Shown here piece after piece: positions 1 to 5,159 of a DNA stretch of 9,309 bases. The DNA is from an uncultured Prevotella sp. (GTDB lineage Bacteria > Bacteroidota > Bacteroidia > Bacteroidales > Bacteroidaceae): NCBI GenBank assembly GCA_934230685.1, contig CAKQFF010000068.1:1-9309 (forward strand). The letters are read 5' to 3'. The translations under genes and the position numbers were made by a program. Each line of letters opens with the position of its first letter. Within the stretch, counting starts at the first letter, position 1. Below the pieces are notes generated by a model. The model did not search any database, was not told where the DNA came from, and worked only from the letters and a program-made list of their open reading frames with translations.

Positions 1-435
1 CCCCAAAAATATAGATGAAGGCCTGAGCATCATGATATATGCCATAATTGTCAACCAGACCTTGGTAGTGTCAATGTCTTCAAGGAAGGTATAATCTACC
101 TCTTTACCGAAAAACACGAACCACACGATGCAGATTATAGCAATGTGCATGAATTGATCCACAAGAAACGCGGGGAGATTGTCTTCGCAGAATCTGCACT
201 TTATCCAGTCTATTACGAAATGACTCACGAAAACAATTATGGGAATGAACCAGTATGATACGTTTGCCACAAATAGATATGCGGCCCCGGCATGTACCAA
301 ACTGTGAAGCAGATTATATGCTACACCTTTGCCTCCGGATTTGCGTTTACCTTTATTTATGCTGTCAGTCTGAAAAATAAAATCAGCACAGAGATGAGCA
401 CAGAGCAGCTTTACAAGTACAATGAACGCATCCAT
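1..435 (-). CDS. DUF3307 family integral membrane protein (3' end beyond window)
   Basis: The reading frame starts at an ATG at 435, runs 145 codons without a stop, and is cut by the left window edge. The predicted protein is hydrophobic and carries His/Asp motifs typical of DUF3307: H14-L-x-x-D18-F-x-x-Q22, H44-x3-H48, S71-H72-F-x-x-D76 and D93-Q-x-x-H97. Membrane helices are visible near residues 49-70 and 95-110. The start lies 7 nt after the stop of the SatD-family gene, so the two are almost certainly co-transcribed. SatD-DUF3307 pairs are a recurrent arrangement in bacteria and phages. The biochemical function of DUF3307 is not established. The pattern of His/Asp residues at membrane-helix ends resembles membrane-embedded metal hydrolases, but that is inference. 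Family assignment is fairly secure; function is unknown. Confidence 0.85.
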   Translation of the reverse strand, partial: MDAFIVLVKLLCAHLCADFIFQTDSINKGKRKSGGKGVAYNLLHSLVHAGAAYLFVANVSYWFIPIIVFVSHFVIDWIKCRFCEDNLPAFLVDQFMHIAIICIVWFVFFGKEVDYTFLEDIDTTKVWLTIMAYIMMLRPSSIFLG

Positions 436-442
436 AATATTA

Positions 443-1075
443 TCAAATAAATTTGGAAACAAATGATTTGTAATAGTTTATATAATCAAGGATAAGTTGT
501 CCTTTTGCTGCTCCCCAGTGATAATTAAAATTCTGACTGGTCATCCCCAGGTCTTCTGCCAGCTTCTTCTGCAACTTCGGAAAAACCAAGGCATGATAGA
601 ATACCAATGCCTGTTTTTCCGTCCATCCAGATACTATGCTATCTGCAAAACGAGTGACAAGATCCAAGTTATTGTCAAGTTCCTTCCAGGGAGTAGATAT
701 GCACAATCTCTTCTTTCCTATATTGTCAAACGCCCGACCGGAAAGCCTGAATGCTTCCCCATCACTAGTCAGAATGTTTCCGCTCGCAAAAGAGACATCT
801 CCAACACCAAGGGACAACCGTGCATCCCAGACTTCCGACTTGTCCGGGGTGCTTGCTTTTAGCTTTGCTCTTAGTGCTATGGCCACAGATAACGCCAATT
901 CCGGGTTGTCAACGACAACTTGAAAGCTGTCACCTCTGTACATTTCCATCTTTATAGTGGTCAATGATGAAAAATCCTTAACGCAAGCATTCAAGGTATC
1001 CATGACAGTTTGTCGCCATTTTATTGCAATGTGGGAGGAGTTTACCAAGTCTCCTGTGATTACACCTTTTATCAT
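443..1075 (-). CDS. SatD family protein (cyclase-like domain plus C-terminal helix-turn-helix)
   Basis: A 210-aa protein starting MIKGVITGDLVNSS, the characteristic SatD opening. A longer start at 1129 is possible but lies upstream of the promoter at 1099-1130, so 1075 is preferred. Motifs in order: T7-G-D9-L-V-N-S at the end of the first strand; Y46-R-G-D49-S-F-Q; an A-x-x-L-R helix near 60-70; R86-L-S-L-G-V-G-D93; and D105-G-E-A-F-R-x-S-G-R-A-F-D. This order of two acidic strand ends followed by a GxGD turn resembles the class III nucleotide cyclase/GGDEF fold. Residues 152-195 look like a helix-turn-helix (K-L-A-E-D-L-G-M-T-S-Q-N). SatD is named from a Streptococcus suis operon, and its activity is not established to my knowledge. 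I infer a nucleotide-sensing DNA-binding regulator that may act on the palindromes directly upstream. It is followed 7 nt later by the DUF3307 gene. Confidence 0.85.
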   Translation of the reverse strand: MIKGVITGDLVNSSHIAIKWRQTVMDTLNACVKDFSSLTTIKMEMYRGDSFQVVVDNPELALSVAIALRAKLKASTPDKSEVWDARLSLGVGDVSFASGNILTSDGEAFRLSGRAFDNIGKKRLCISTPWKELDNNLDLVTRFADSIVSGWTEKQALVFYHALVFPKLQKKLAEDLGMTSQNFNYHWGAAKGQLILDYINYYKSFVSKFI

Positions 1076-1098
1076 AGAGATGTTATTATGGGTATGTC

Positions 1099-1130
1099 CA
1101 AAGTTAATGCTTTTATTTTGTCGAATCAAA
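1099..1130 (-). promoter_or_regulatory. Bacteroidetes-type promoter P1 of the satD-like gene
   Basis: Read on the minus strand, TTTG (1130-1127) is followed by exactly 20 nt and then TAACTTTG (1106-1099), a full match to the Bacteroidetes -33 TTTG / -7 TAnnTTTG consensus. Initiation would fall near 1092-1095, giving a leader of about 20 nt before the ATG at 1075. The TTTG sits inside an operator-like palindrome at 1124-1145, so a bound regulator would compete with sigma factor. The promoter also rules out the upstream in-frame ATG at 1129 as the main start. Confidence 0.72.
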
Positions 1131-1145
1131 GAAATAGCCTTGATT
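1124..1145. repeat. Operator-like 22-bp palindrome, copy 1 (overlaps P1 -33)
   Basis: AATCAAA, 8 bp, CTTGATT: an imperfect dyad with 6 outer bases perfectly paired on each side. It is identical over all 22 bp to copy 3 at 1241-1262, and the flanks differ. It overlaps the TTTG of P1. Its exact duplication in front of a second promoter argues for a protein-binding site and against chance AT-richness. Confidence 0.75.
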
Positions 1146-1146
1146 T

Positions 1147-1173
1147 TATCAAATCCAGTCTATTTATTTGATA
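1147..1173. repeat. Inverted repeat TATCAAAT-N11-ATTTGATA
   Basis: A perfect 8-bp dyad with an 11-bp spacer, one base upstream (in transcription terms) of operator copy 1. The half-site core ATCAAA is the same as in the operators, but the half-sites are further apart. It may be an extra regulator site, or a weak hairpin in the leader of transcripts from P2, which would run through it. AT-rich arms make a strong terminator unlikely. Confidence 0.5.
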
Positions 1174-1212
1174 CTTTATGGCATCCATAGCTTATACAGC
1201 AATCAAATTAAG

Positions 1213-1234
1213 AATCAAATATAAGTCTTTGATT
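1213..1234. repeat. Operator-like 22-bp palindrome, copy 2 (covers P2 -7 box)
   Basis: AATCAAA, 8 bp, TTTGATT: a perfect 7+7 dyad with the same 22-bp geometry as copies 1 and 3 but a different spacer. It covers the -7 element of P2 (1216-1223). Its start is 28 bp from the start of copy 3. A further lone AATCAAA half-site occurs at 1201-1207. Confidence 0.65.
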
Positions 1235-1247
1235 TCCGCAAATCAAA
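1216..1247 (-). promoter_or_regulatory. Bacteroidetes-type promoter P2, upstream of P1
   Basis: On the minus strand, TTTG (1247-1244), 20 nt, TATATTTG (1223-1216): consensus boxes with the same 20-nt spacing as P1. The TTTG is again inside an identical 22-bp palindrome, so P2 looks like a duplicated promoter-operator unit. A transcript from P2 would have a leader of about 135 nt before the satD-like start and would run through the inverted repeat at 1147-1173 and through P1. Confidence 0.62.
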
Positions 1248-1262
1248 GAAATAGCCTTGATT
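1241..1262. repeat. Operator-like 22-bp palindrome, copy 3 (overlaps P2 -33)
   Basis: An exact 22-bp copy of the site at 1124-1145 (AATCAAA-N8-CTTGATT), 117 bp away start to start. It overlaps the TTTG of P2. The right end lies 8 bp from the stop codon of the M23 remnant, so the regulatory region fills almost the whole gap between the two genes. Confidence 0.75.
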
Positions 1263-1269
1263 GCCAATA

Positions 1270-1630
1270 TCATTTGCTTCTCAGGTATTCGTCAGGATTG
1301 AGATAAAACATTTTCTGCCAATTGAATTTCTCAGGCTGCCGGCCGTTTCCATAAACCTTGTCGTATAGCCGGAAATGCGGCACGGGTGTCAGTATCGTGT
1401 ATGCATGTGTGCCGGAGTCTTGGCGGCGTTTCCTGTTTTTCCGAGCAGGCCGATTACCGTATCATGGCCCACTATCTGCCCCCACTTCACAAAGCTCTCC
1501 TTCAAATGCATATACTCGTGCAGTTACCATTTGGGCCCCAACACAACAATCATGTTCCCTGCGACATCATTGAACCAACCACAAACAGCGCTGCGGCAGC
1601 GACAATGATATATTTGAGCCACTTTTTCAT
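1270..1630 (-). pseudogene. Decayed M23 (LytM-type) metallopeptidase gene
   Basis: No intact frame is left, but three frames together give a recognisable M23 peptidase. An ATG at 1630 encodes an N-terminal membrane or signal segment (MKKWLKYIIVAAAALFVVG). Near 1570-1577 the homology jumps to another frame (WFNDVAGNMIVVLGPKW), which stops at a TAA at 1524-1526. It then resumes as LHEYMHLKESF, GQIVGHDTVIGLLGKTGNA and TPAHMH. M23 enzymes have a terminal HxH zinc motif, here H-M-H encoded at 1401-1409. Just after it, one lost base shifts the frame; the continuation ILTPVPHFRLYDKVYGN, then NWQKMFYLNPDEYL, ends at TGA 1270-1272. The upstream zinc-ligand region (HxxxD) is missing, so about half the gene is deleted. 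The product cannot be active. This stretch is the only non-functional interval in the window. Confidence 0.8.
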
Positions 1631-1716
1631 TCTGTTTAATTATCATCTTCACTATGTCTACTATAAATGTAAGAAAAAGGAAGAGGTAAACAGTAATTTG
1701 CAGTTTCCATCCTAAG

Positions 1717-2589
1717 TCAGTCAACAATCTTACAAGTGATACCGTAAACTGTTTCCTTACGCACTGCGTCCAGAATCTTGTTGAAGATTTTAGGGAATGG
1801 TTTGACCACCTGTTCTGCTATACTTCGCGGAATTTCTTTATAATACGCCTCTGCTATTCCGCCTGTGATGCATGCAAGCGTGTCACTGTCTCCGCCGAGA
1901 GAAACAGCTTTGCGAATAGCATCCTCAAAATCTGTGGAATCAAGGAAGCTGATAATCGCTTGCGGTACGGTCTCTTGGCAGCTGGCGTCCCACCAGTAGA
2001 TAGGGTGCCAATACTCATAGGTCTTATGAAGGTCGTATCCGTATGTCTTTTCAATGTACTCGCGAATCTCCTCCTTGGTTTTTCCTTTTCTGGCCATCCA
2101 GATAGCAGCGGCAGTAGCCTGTGCGCCCTTAATGCCTTCCGGATGGTTGTGAGTGATTGCTGCTGATATAGCGGCCACGCGTTCGGTCTCATCCAATGTA
2201 TCAAAGAACCAGCCCACTGCACTCACGCGCATTGCAGCCCCATTGCCCCATGATCCATAAGGATGGCGACCCGTCGCGGACTCATACGGAGAAGCCCCCA
2301 ACTCGTCATCATATGCATATAACTCCTTCGGATAGAATAGCCAGCGAACAAATGATTCGCCATATCCGCCCATTGCGCATGGGCACTTCTCTGCGAACAT
2401 CACCATAATATCCTCCAGCCCCTGATAGCTATGCTGCTTGTCCTTCAGCAGCCAGTAGGCCACGGCCATCGTCATTATGCTGTCATCGGTATAGGTGCTG
2501 TTATACTGAAACAGCTCGAAATTATAATCTTTAGTGTTGCGGAACTCATAGACCGAACCTATGGTGTCCCCTGTAATTGATCCTAACAT
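1717..2589 (-). CDS. ADP-ribosylglycohydrolase family protein
   Basis: A 290-aa cytoplasmic protein with the DraG/ARH fold signature throughout. It shows M-L-G-S-I-T-G-D8-x-x-G-S at the N-terminus, T34-D35-D36-S37 (metal ligands), G115-N-G-A-A-M-R121, H147-N-H-P-E-G, and G232-G-D234-S-D236-T237 followed by I-x-G-G-I-A-E-A-Y-Y. All acidic metal-binding motifs are present, and the length is normal for the family, so it should be active. The family removes ADP-ribose from proteins or small molecules using two divalent metals. It is the last gene of the block, 43 nt after the YbjN-like gene, a looser spacing than elsewhere. It could be a co-opted member of the system (reversing ADP-ribosylation or degrading an ADP-ribose signal) or an ordinary housekeeping neighbour. 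No ADP-ribosyltransferase is visible in the window. The family call is strong; its target is unknown. Confidence 0.93.
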   Translation of the reverse strand: MLGSITGDTIGSVYEFRNTKDYNFELFQYNSTYTDDSIMTMAVAYWLLKDKQHSYQGLEDIMVMFAEKCPCAMGGYGESFVRWLFYPKELYAYDDELGASPYESATGRHPYGSWGNGAAMRVSAVGWFFDTLDETERVAAISAAITHNHPEGIKGAQATAAAIWMARKGKTKEEIREYIEKTYGYDLHKTYEYWHPIYWWDASCQETVPQAIISFLDSTDFEDAIRKAVSLGGDSDTLACITGGIAEAYYKEIPRSIAEQVVKPFPKIFNKILDAVRKETVYGITCKIVD

Positions 2590-2632
2590 AATATGTATCT
2601 TGCATATAAAGTTGCTTCAGCTTGGAATGGCT

Positions 2633-3313
2633 CTAGTCCTGCAAACCACTCTTGTTGCTTCCGGTTCCAAAAGGCATTTCCGCTCCAGATCCGTTCGCCC
2701 GGTCCACTTTGGCATCAGCAGGGGGCTCATTTCCCATAATCTTCCGATATCTTTCGTTGAACATTTCATCTGCTGCAGAAAATATGGACATATACATGTT
2801 GAAATTTCCTTTGAAAGCGGCCATAGTACGATCTGACGATACAATGTAAAAGGACAACGATGCAGCCTCTTTATCTACGCTTGCCTTTACCATGGCGAAC
2901 TGATTTGTAACCTCCAAGGCTAGACGCTCGGCCACGTCGAGTTGACTATAAGAAGAGTCTTTAAGGTTCCAATCAATTCTCACAGCAATCATCTGAGGAA
3001 GTCTTCTGCAGTCTACCAAGAAACGTTCACTGCTGAATGTGAAGAATACGGCCTCTGATTTTTCAGTGATCGCCACATCAGCAACGCCCTCCATCCGAAG
3101 AAACTCAGCAACCCGTTCAGCATTGATCGGAGCCAACGAATCGCCGTACTGCGTCTCAGTGCGTGCCATTTGGCATTTAAGTTCCACGAGTTCCGCGGAA
3201 AGCGAATCCGCCCGCTTCTCATACTTTTCAGATTCAGCTCTATCCTGAAAATAAAGTACAGCAAAAACGGCTGCCGTAACGGCGAGGGCCATTATAATAA
3301 TTGAAATTATCAT
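2633..3313 (-). CDS. Membrane-anchored YbjN-like protein
   Basis: A 226-aa protein. Residues 2-22 form a hydrophobic helix, 24-55 a charged helical or coiled-coil stretch, and about 64-192 a globular domain followed by a low-complexity tail rich in Gly/Ser/Pro. The globular part begins with a helix (V-A-E-F-L-R-M-E-G), then strands ending in F-F-T-F-S and F-L-V-D-C-R. It continues N-Q-F-A-M-V-K-A-S-V, a long F-Y-I-V-S-S strand and a final helix F-x-x-A-D-E-M-F-N-E-R-Y. That pattern matches the YbjN family (type III secretion chaperone-like fold), where such domains bind protein partners. I infer an adaptor for a membrane complex. It starts 42 nt after the small membrane protein's stop codon begins and reads in the same direction as all its neighbours. 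I am unsure which side of the membrane the domain faces; K/R content after the helix suggests cytoplasm. Confidence 0.62.
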   Translation of the reverse strand: MIISIIIMALAVTAAVFAVLYFQDRAESEKYEKRADSLSAELVELKCQMARTETQYGDSLAPINAERVAEFLRMEGVADVAITEKSEAVFFTFSSERFLVDCRRLPQMIAVRIDWNLKDSSYSQLDVAERLALEVTNQFAMVKASVDKEAASLSFYIVSSDRTMAAFKGNFNMYMSIFSAADEMFNERYRKIMGNEPPADAKVDRANGSGAEMPFGTGSNKSGLQD

Positions 3314-3352
3314 TGCAATGTTTTTAAAAGACTCACCCTTTTTAGTCGCACA

Positions 3353-3511
3353 TTAAAATGCGCATCCCCACATGTCGCTACCGGCCAATAAGTTTGCGTA
3401 CCTGACAAACCGGTAAAAGCCATACAGCATCGAAAACAGACATAGAATAAGCGCTATCGCCAATCTCATGCACAAGTACGTCTGCAGTTTTTCACGGCCG
3501 CTCTTACTCAT
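3353..3511 (-). CDS. Small membrane protein, 52 aa (unannotated-type small gene)
   Basis: A 52-codon frame starting MSKSGREKLQ and ending in D-M-W-G-C-A-F. The start ATG (3511-3509) overlaps the TGA of the nuclease gene (3510-3508) in an ATGA arrangement, the same coupling used at two other junctions of this operon, which is good evidence that it is translated. Residues about 12-37 form one hydrophobic helix with a positive N-terminal end (K3, R6, K8) and F-Y-R-F-V-R-Y at the other end, so it is a single-pass protein. It fills the otherwise empty space between the nuclease and YbjN-like genes. No homology is recognised. A role as a small subunit, regulator or anchor for the nuclease or YbjN-like neighbour is plausible but untested. 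Confidence 0.68.
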   Translation of the reverse strand: MSKSGREKLQTYLCMRLAIALILCLFSMLYGFYRFVRYANLLAGSDMWGCAF

Positions 3512-4353
3512 TGTATATTCCAGAATTTCAAGTCAACATCATCCTCGACTATTTCTTCAATAGAGTCATCCAGCGACGGAAAAAAATCAAGACCAGTTAT
3601 TTTTTCCAATTCATTGACACTCAAATAACTTTCAAGAAGTCTTTGCTTCGCAGGATTGTTGAGCATCTCGAATGCGATACCATGAAATGAATCATCTTTG
3701 TAAACCAGGAGCGCCTTGAAGAAAGCATCAGGAACAGCAACTTGGTGAGTGCCTATCTTGCCATTCCGGTTTTGCCCCACAATCGGGCCAGTAGCGACAA
3801 AAACGCTTCCGAACTGCCGAGCCCATGTCCTGACTTTATTTTCTAGGACGTTCCAACTGCCATTATTCAGTTTCTTATTCTGCGGGCAGCAATTGGTATA
3901 AAAGAACGTGTCCCACATTGCCACGTCATCCCACTTGAAATCTCCGGCAGGAGCCATATGACCACGAGACCATCCCGAACCACGATAGTCGTAATTGTCA
4001 GCCTGAACAACCTTTACCCTATCATCTGGCCGGAAGTTCTTACCACGGCGGCCAATTGTGCCATTTACCTCATCAGCCGTCAGTTCATAAGCGACCCAAA
4101 CCGGGATACGCGCCGATTCATCGTAAGAAACAATATAGCCTTTATATTCGATGATGCAATCATTGTCAGAATGAGACGGCAATTCCAATCGATGTTTCTT
4201 TTCAACAACCGCGTTATTCGATGGGATAGATGGTTTACGCGAGTGTTCGTCAAAACCTTTCGCCAAAGGGCCAGCCTTGGGCATTGAACCACAAGCACAT
4301 CCACTGAGAAGAAAAAGTACCATCAACAATCTGAAACTTTTTCTTACGATCAT
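3508..4353 (-). CDS. DNA/RNA non-specific endonuclease (NUC family) lipoprotein
   Basis: A 281-aa protein with an N-terminal signal and lipobox (L16-S-G-C19), so it should be lipidated and face the periplasm. The NUC domain runs from about 68 to 255. It has S129-R-G-H132-M-A-P-A-G-D, the family's DRGH motif with Ser in place of Asp and the general-base His kept. Next comes N154-C-C-P-Q-N-x-x-L-N163 and, eight residues later, E171, the spacing of the Mg-binding Asn and the Glu in Serratia nuclease (N119/E127). Catalytic residues therefore look complete, and the enzyme should cut DNA and RNA without sequence specificity. It overlaps the protease gene by 4 nt upstream and the small membrane protein gene by 4 nt downstream, so synthesis of the three is coupled. 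An acidic C-terminal tail (residues 262-275) is unusual. Bacteroidetes surface-export signals (acidic residues right after the Cys) are absent. Confidence 0.93.
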   Translation of the reverse strand: MIVRKSFRLLMVLFLLSGCACGSMPKAGPLAKGFDEHSRKPSIPSNNAVVEKKHRLELPSHSDNDCIIEYKGYIVSYDESARIPVWVAYELTADEVNGTIGRRGKNFRPDDRVKVVQADNYDYRGSGWSRGHMAPAGDFKWDDVAMWDTFFYTNCCPQNKKLNNGSWNVLENKVRTWARQFGSVFVATGPIVGQNRNGKIGTHQVAVPDAFFKALLVYKDDSFHGIAFEMLNNPAKQRLLESYLSVNELEKITGLDFFPSLDDSIEEIVEDDVDLKFWNIQ

Positions 4354-5159
4354 AGTCTGCTCTTTACGACGTTGATATTAACAGCAAAATTAAGGTTTGC
4401 TCCAGAGTCATCAAAACCTCCACTAGTTATGCCAATAACTTCGCCATACTCATTTATAAGAGCACCTCCACTGCTCCCATGATCAATCGGGACACTAATC
4501 TGAATCACCCTGCCGTTCTCTCGAAATTGAGAGATTTCCCCCGAAGAAAAGGTGTTTTCCAAGCCCCTCGGGCTACCTATCGCATATACTTTTTCTCCAA
4601 CTAGCGGGTTGTGAGAGGAAACTGGAATAAAGTTAAACTTTGTTCCCGCAGCCTTGACAGTGAAGACCATCACATCATTCGTTTTGTCCTTGAAAATGAC
4701 ATGGTCGATTTTATACTGCTGATCATTAGACGTCTTAATAACCTCCAAACCCATACCGGTTCCTTCAAACACATGGTAGTTGCTTACAGCTATGCCCTCG
4801 GGAGAAATAAAGAACCCTGAACCTTGGAATGCCTGCAACCCTGTTGACGTAAAAATCATAAAGACGGCTGTATTGCACTTCTTAAATATCTCTTGGCCAG
4901 ACAACTTACCAGATACACCAGAACCAACCTCAGATTTGACTTTTGTACTTGACGTTGATTCACCTTGGCCTGACAGTGGAGGTCTATTCTGACTGATTCC
5001 ATTTCTGCCATGTTTCCCCGGAAGCGGAGGTCTGTTACCTGACGTGCTAAATGAAGTGCCTCCACTATTCCCGCCATATTGATTTACGGGTACTGGTGGA
5101 CGTCCAGAACACCCATAAACAAGCAGAAAACTAAGGAATATGATGCATAGATTTTTCAT
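4350..5159 (-). CDS. Trypsin-like (S1C/DegP-type) serine protease lipoprotein with Pro-rich stalk
   Basis: A 269-aa protein with signal peptide and lipobox (V14-Y-G-C17). Residues 18-85 are a Gly/Ser/Pro-rich linker with three RPPx[P/S] motifs (R20, R43, R59). The protease domain covers about 88-269. The catalytic triad is H129 (S-N-Y-H-V-F), D162 (T-N-D-V-M-V-F) and S230 (D-H-G-S-S-G-G-A-L), with G-S-G-F-F-I-S at 113-119 as in trypsin-like peptidases. There is no PDZ domain, so it is shorter than DegP. The long flexible linker would let a membrane-anchored protease reach across or into the periplasm. Its start overlaps the MotB/ZorB-like stop by 4 nt (ATGA) and its own stop overlaps the nuclease start by 4 nt, tying it to the motor subunits. 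The substrate is unknown; it could activate the adjacent nuclease by proteolysis, which is inference. Confidence 0.92.
   Translation of the reverse strand: MKNLCIIFLSFLLVYGCSGRPPVPVNQYGGNSGGTSFSTSGNRPPLPGKHGRNGISQNRPPLSGQGESTSSTKVKSEVGSGVSGKLSGQEIFKKCNTAVFMIFTSTGLQAFQGSGFFISPEGIAVSNYHVFEGTGMGLEVIKTSNDQQYKIDHVIFKDKTNDVMVFTVKAAGTKFNFIPVSSHNPLVGEKVYAIGSPRGLENTFSSGEISQFRENGRVIQISVPIDHGSSGGALINEYGEVIGITSGGFDDSGANLNFAVNINVVKSRL

Noticed and set aside
497..923. Plus-strand frames opposite the SatD-family gene
   Set aside because: They overlap a well-supported gene in antisense and have no recognisable domains.
1076..1129. An 18-residue N-terminal extension of the SatD-family protein starting at 1129
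   Set aside because: The family begins at MIKGVITGD (1075), and the extension would start upstream of the P1 -7 box, so the P1 transcript could not encode it.
1201..1262. A CRISPR-like or tandem repeat array
   Set aside because: The repeated AATCAAA/TTTGATT units are few, palindromic and placed on promoter elements, which fits operators and not a spacer array.
1358..1715. Plus-strand frames over the M23 remnant
   Set aside because: They are antisense to recognisable peptidase codons, have low-complexity Cys/His-rich products and no homology that I can see.
1524..1727. A 67-aa minus-strand reading frame as a gene
   Set aside because: Its last 17 residues are one fragment of the decayed M23 peptidase and the rest is non-coding or out-of-frame sequence.
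1690..1740. A terminator at the left end of the operon
   Set aside because: I found no GC-rich hairpin followed by a T run on the minus strand; transcription may run on into the M23 remnant.
1854..2222. A 122-aa minus-strand frame inside the ADP-ribosylglycohydrolase gene
   Set aside because: It is an out-of-frame shadow of a gene with clear family motifs.
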